From: Omphalotus guepiniiformis
Taxonomy: Eukaryota; Basidiomycota; Agaricomycetes; Agaricales; Omphalotaceae
Reading direction: 5' to 3'
Assembly (NCBI GenBank): GCA_028554645.1
Contig: JAQOOI010000064.1
Location: forward strand, 2,931,817-2,995,816
Length of the DNA: 64,000 nt
Part shown: one piece after another, positions 61,217 to 64,000 of the stretch
How positions within the stretch are numbered: the stretch's first letter is position 1
Layout: the number at the start of each line of letters is the position of its first letter
Made by a program: the position numbers and the translations under genes
The notes under the pieces: generated by a model
What the model was told of the DNA's origin: nothing
The model's database searches: none
Seen by the model: the letters and a program-made list of their open reading frames with translations, nothing else

Positions 61217-62725
61217 CTAGTTTTTCGACTCAGAGTTGTTTTCTCGTTTCAAAATCTGCTTAGTTTCAGATTTAGCTGCTGGTGCCAGATTCTGCAAAGT
61301 ATTGCAAACCTGACTGAATTGAGCCACAAGGCTGTTGACAGCATCTAATGAACTACTTTGAGAGGGACCTGCTATAGCCGAATCCTCATCTTCAAAAGCA
61401 TACAAGTTCTGGTCAACATGAGAGGAAGGTTGTTCCCATCCATGTCTTTTGGCAATTTCCTCAATCTTCTCTTTCTTAGACCGAGTATCAGACAGATCAG
61501 CTCTTGGCCAATATACTCCATCTTTCAATGCCCATTTACCAGCACTATTCTTGATCATCCACCCCAACCTGATAAATCTAAGTTGATGTGGACAGTCCAT
61601 AGATCTATGTCCAGGCTCATCACACATATAGCAATTGGAGTCAGCATGAGTATTATTATTCACAGATGACATCTGGGACGATCTTTGTACACTATTGTGT
61701 CCATTAGAGTTCATTCCAGGTCCAGATTGGGAATTTGGAGCATTCATGTTCATCCTAACTGAGCTAGAAGTTGCTTGGGTCATTTTTGCCAAGTTAGCAA
61801 CTGTCTCAGATAGCTTTGCAAGAGCTGCCAGATTCGTTTCCTGGGCTTGTCTAATCTGGTTAAACTGGTTCTGGTGACTATCCACTGTTGCAGACAATTT
61901 CATTGCCCACTGATCTGGTTCTGACTTCACAGTAGATGCTACTTGGTAAGGATCATATAACTTCCTTGTAGCACTCTGCTCAGTTGTTGGGAGTATCCTA
62001 GAGTATCCTTCTGCCAGATTTGGACCATTCAAGAATAAACCAAAGTTGTATCCCCCTGCTCTTTTTACAGAACAGAGTTTTTCAGCCTCAGACATTACAT
62101 CTTTCAGAGTAAAAGGGTCATCCTCTCTCTGAACATGTAAGTGGCCATTGATCACTTTGTTTTCTAGGCGGTCCAGAAGTTTTCTTCTGAAGGGTTCATC
62201 TAGTGCACTCAAGAAACCAGCTACAGCTTCTGAGTTTGATACTACAGGTGTAGTACCAGAAGATAGTTTCTCATACTCAATCTCATACTCTCTTTTAAAT
62301 GCCATCAGTTTCTGAATAGCACCAAGCACTATGAGCTTATATGCATCAATGATAGCATACAATCTTTGTCTAGATCCCAGTCCTCTATCTGCAGATTCAG
62401 GGAAATTTTTCATTAATGCCTCTTTGAAAGCATCCCAATCCAAATCTTTAACAGCTTGAAGCCGTTGAAACTCTTCACGGGTATGGAACTCCATGTATCT
62501 GAGAGCCAACATTACTTTAGCCGCATCTGTTTTAGTTCCGGTTGACACAAAGATGCCTTCCAGCTCTGCCAACCATGCAACCAATTCAGATGGATGTTTC
62601 TTATCGAAGATGGGGGCCTGCTTAGTGACTTTAGGTAGTTTCTCATTTTGCAACTCTTTAGCTGCAGGAACAGGAATCTGCATTCCTGTTTGCATTTCCA
62701 AAAATGAAGATCTCTTCCATCTCAA
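61217..62725 (-). CDS. gag: Gag polyprotein (capsid and nucleocapsid)
   Basis: An open frame of up to 502 codons with the first ATG at 62,695 (MQTGMQIPVPAAK). The capsid-like part contains PSELVAWLAELEGIFVSTGT and FKEALMKNFPESADRG, typical of Ty3/gypsy Gag. One CCHC zinc knuckle, CYMCDEPGHRSMDC, is near residue 365. A Gln/Asn/Ser-rich linker precedes it. The true start is uncertain: the frame is open above the ATG to about 62,760, and a short separate ORF lies upstream at 62,894-63,130. Confidence 0.9.
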   Translation of the reverse strand: MRWKRSSFLEMQTGMQIPVPAAKELQNEKLPKVTKQAPIFDKKHPSELVAWLAELEGIFVSTGTKTDAAKVMLALRYMEFHTREEFQRLQAVKDLDWDAFKEALMKNFPESADRGLGSRQRLYAIIDAYKLIVLGAIQKLMAFKREYEIEYEKLSSGTTPVVSNSEAVAGFLSALDEPFRRKLLDRLENKVINGHLHVQREDDPFTLKDVMSEAEKLCSVKRAGGYNFGLFLNGPNLAEGYSRILPTTEQSATRKLYDPYQVASTVKSEPDQWAMKLSATVDSHQNQFNQIRQAQETNLAALAKLSETVANLAKMTQATSSSVRMNMNAPNSQSGPGMNSNGHNSVQRSSQMSSVNNNTHADSNCYMCDEPGHRSMDCPHQLRFIRLGWMIKNSAGKWALKDGVYWPRADLSDTRSKKEKIEEIAKRHGWEQPSSHVDQNLYAFEDEDSAIAGPSQSSSLDAVNSLVAQFSQVCNTLQNLAPAAKSETKQILKRENNSESKN

Positions 62726-63312
62726 CAGGTCCCTTGGGTAGGTCCTTGTTGTTGGGGAGCTTCATTCCCAGTAGCATTGTCATGAGTAGACATATTGTTT
62801 CTCGGGTTCCTTATTATTTTAACAGGGATTCTTTTATGTGTCAAGGCAAAATATTGAGGACTGTTAACAAAGTTCCTCTTATTTTTCTTGTATCTAGCAT
62901 GAGAGTTCAGATAAATCTGGAGGTGTATTCCGTTCAGGAATCGTACTTAGGGACGAAAGAGACGAAAGGGAACTTGAATCTGGTTCAGGTATGACTTCTT
63001 TCTCTTTTCCTTTGGACCTTTTCCTTCTGGATGACTGGTTCAGTGACAATTCTTCTGTTCCAGCTCTCTCAGAATTCTTAGTCTTTCTAGGACGTGTGTT
63101 TCTCTGTGAGCTGCTAATTTTGACAAGCAAACTCTAAGTTATAAAACTTATAGATGGTTCAACAACTTCAAGGAAATTGTTGCTAACGTGAGGAACAGGG
63201 CAAAGTTCAACACAGAAAACAGTCCAGATTTATTTCCAGACACGTGTAAAATACACAGATAGTTCAATTATTTCAAGTCCTAAAGCCACCCCTCGCGGTG
63301 AGGGCTCTCAGA
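62726..63312 (-). other. Retrotransposon 5' leader with a short ORF
   Basis: Lies between the 5' LTR and gag. A 78-codon open frame without ATG (62,894-63,130) codes KGKEKEVIPEPDSSSLSSLS and might be a leader exon or decayed Gag N-terminus. The base next to the LTR reads TCTGAGAGCCCTCACCGCGA on the element strand, where a tRNA primer site starting TGG would normally be; CCCTC and GAGGG there can pair. Confidence 0.5.
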
Positions 63313-64000
63313 TGTAGGGAGCTATGGAAATGACATGAGAGAGATACTCAAATGAGCACAAATCACCAACTCAAATCAAAATGCTGTAGGGTGAGGTGTG
63401 ACTGGCGTTGTCAGAAGATTCCGACCCACAGTGTAGACACAACAATTGAACATTCGAATCTGCATGGTTACAGACTGTCCTTTATCTCCAATCCTGGGTT
63501 GAAAAATGGCAGAGGGTATCTCAAAACACGAAGATTCAAGACAGAAAGGTAAGGGTGGTTTTCAGGGTTCAGAGGGATTCAGGACAATCAATCTCGATGT
63601 TTAAACTCGATCCAATGGTACAAGCAGACAGCAATGCAGGGAAACAGTTTCAGATGCATCACAGACAGTTTCAGCAGGCAGATTCAGCACAGACAGAACA
63701 AGAGCAGTTTCAGCAAAGATTCAGTAATCTCTTTTCAATTTATCTTGACCACAAGGAGACCTTTACAGAAGTTTTTCACAACTGGAGTATTTCTCCGAAC
63801 TGATAACTCTAAGAGAGCCAGTGCATTTATCTTGTCTAAGAAGGGTTTTCCTGCTTTTGGCTTGTAGCTTTGGGCAGTACTTAGCTATAAGAAAATCTAA
63901 ATTAGATACTTTCTGTAAGCTATATATACTAAATCATAAAATCAAACATATATCTCGTAATTAAAAGAGTAATCTGAACAGAAAATGAGTCAAAAGTAAG
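63313..64000 (-). repeat. 5' LTR of the retrotransposon (right copy, partial)
   Basis: Starts TGTAG on the plus strand and aligns with 48,612-49,253 of the left LTR in the same orientation. It runs off the window. Confidence 0.85.

Larger units (their letters stand above)
48612..64000 (-). mobile_element. Very large Ty3/gypsy-type LTR retrotransposon with antisense cargo genes
   Basis: Two direct copies of the same sequence begin with TGTAG at 48,612 and 63,313 and enclose gag, protease and pol on the minus strand. The order on the minus strand is 5' LTR (right), gag, PR, pol (RT, RNase H, integrase), two opposite-strand genes, polypurine tract, 3' LTR (left). Integrase downstream of RNase H and a GPY/F module place it in Ty3/gypsy. 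With an LTR of 1845 bp the whole element would be about 16.5 kb; its right end is outside the window. The five bases TACGG at 48,607-48,611 would be the target duplication. Confidence 0.9.

Noticed and set aside
62755..62830. Short ORF MSTHDNATGNEAPQQQG as the start of gag
   Set aside because: It is in a different frame from gag and meets a stop right at the gag frame; no intron or shift signal joins them convincingly.

Overview
The window is nuclear DNA from a filamentous basidiomycete, most likely an Agaricomycete mushroom. Genes carry many short GT-AG introns of about 45-70 bp with CTRAY-type branch sites. The proteins are fungal types: PRP4 kinase, shugoshin, a CM1 spindle-pole protein, MFS transporters, and a NACHT-ankyrin NLR whose build is common in mushrooms. 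I saw no tRNA, rRNA, CRISPR array or bacterial operon. Exons were assembled by hand from splice sites and reading frames.

Positions 1 to about 40 kb are ordinary, CpG-containing gene space. In order: a C2-domain protein (+), an orphan Ser/Pro-rich protein (-), a DHA1-type MFS transporter (-), a CM1 coiled-coil protein (+), a large disordered nuclear-type protein (+), a mitochondrial PP2C phosphatase (+), a DHA2-type MFS transporter (-), PRP4 kinase (+), a cyclase/kynurenine-formamidase-like enzyme (+), shugoshin (+) and an orphan 349-aa protein (+). Shugoshin and the CM1 protein (chromosome cohesion and microtubule nucleation) lie 20 kb apart with no sign of being functionally linked. A desert at about 25.6-30.4 kb holds only weak coding-like fragments.

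From about 41 kb the character changes to a CpG-poor accessory region. It contains a foldback-like element whose inverted arms are built from tandem sub-repeats, then an intact 1289-aa NLR (NACHT plus 22 almost identical ankyrin units), then an ORF cut off by a very large LTR retrotransposon.

That retrotransposon fills 48,612 to beyond the window end. It lies on the minus strand: 5' LTR at the right edge, then gag, protease and pol in three ORFs whose junctions fit two -1 frameshifts, then a polypurine tract and the 1845-bp 3' LTR. Between pol and the polypurine tract are two intact, multi-intron genes on the opposite strand (660 and 342 aa). Introns of genes antisense to the genomic RNA are not recognised when that RNA is processed, so such cargo could be copied with its introns. 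I consider this cargo-carrying element the most interesting object here. The CpG-rich composition of cargo gene A against the CpG-poor element suggests a different history or methylation state.
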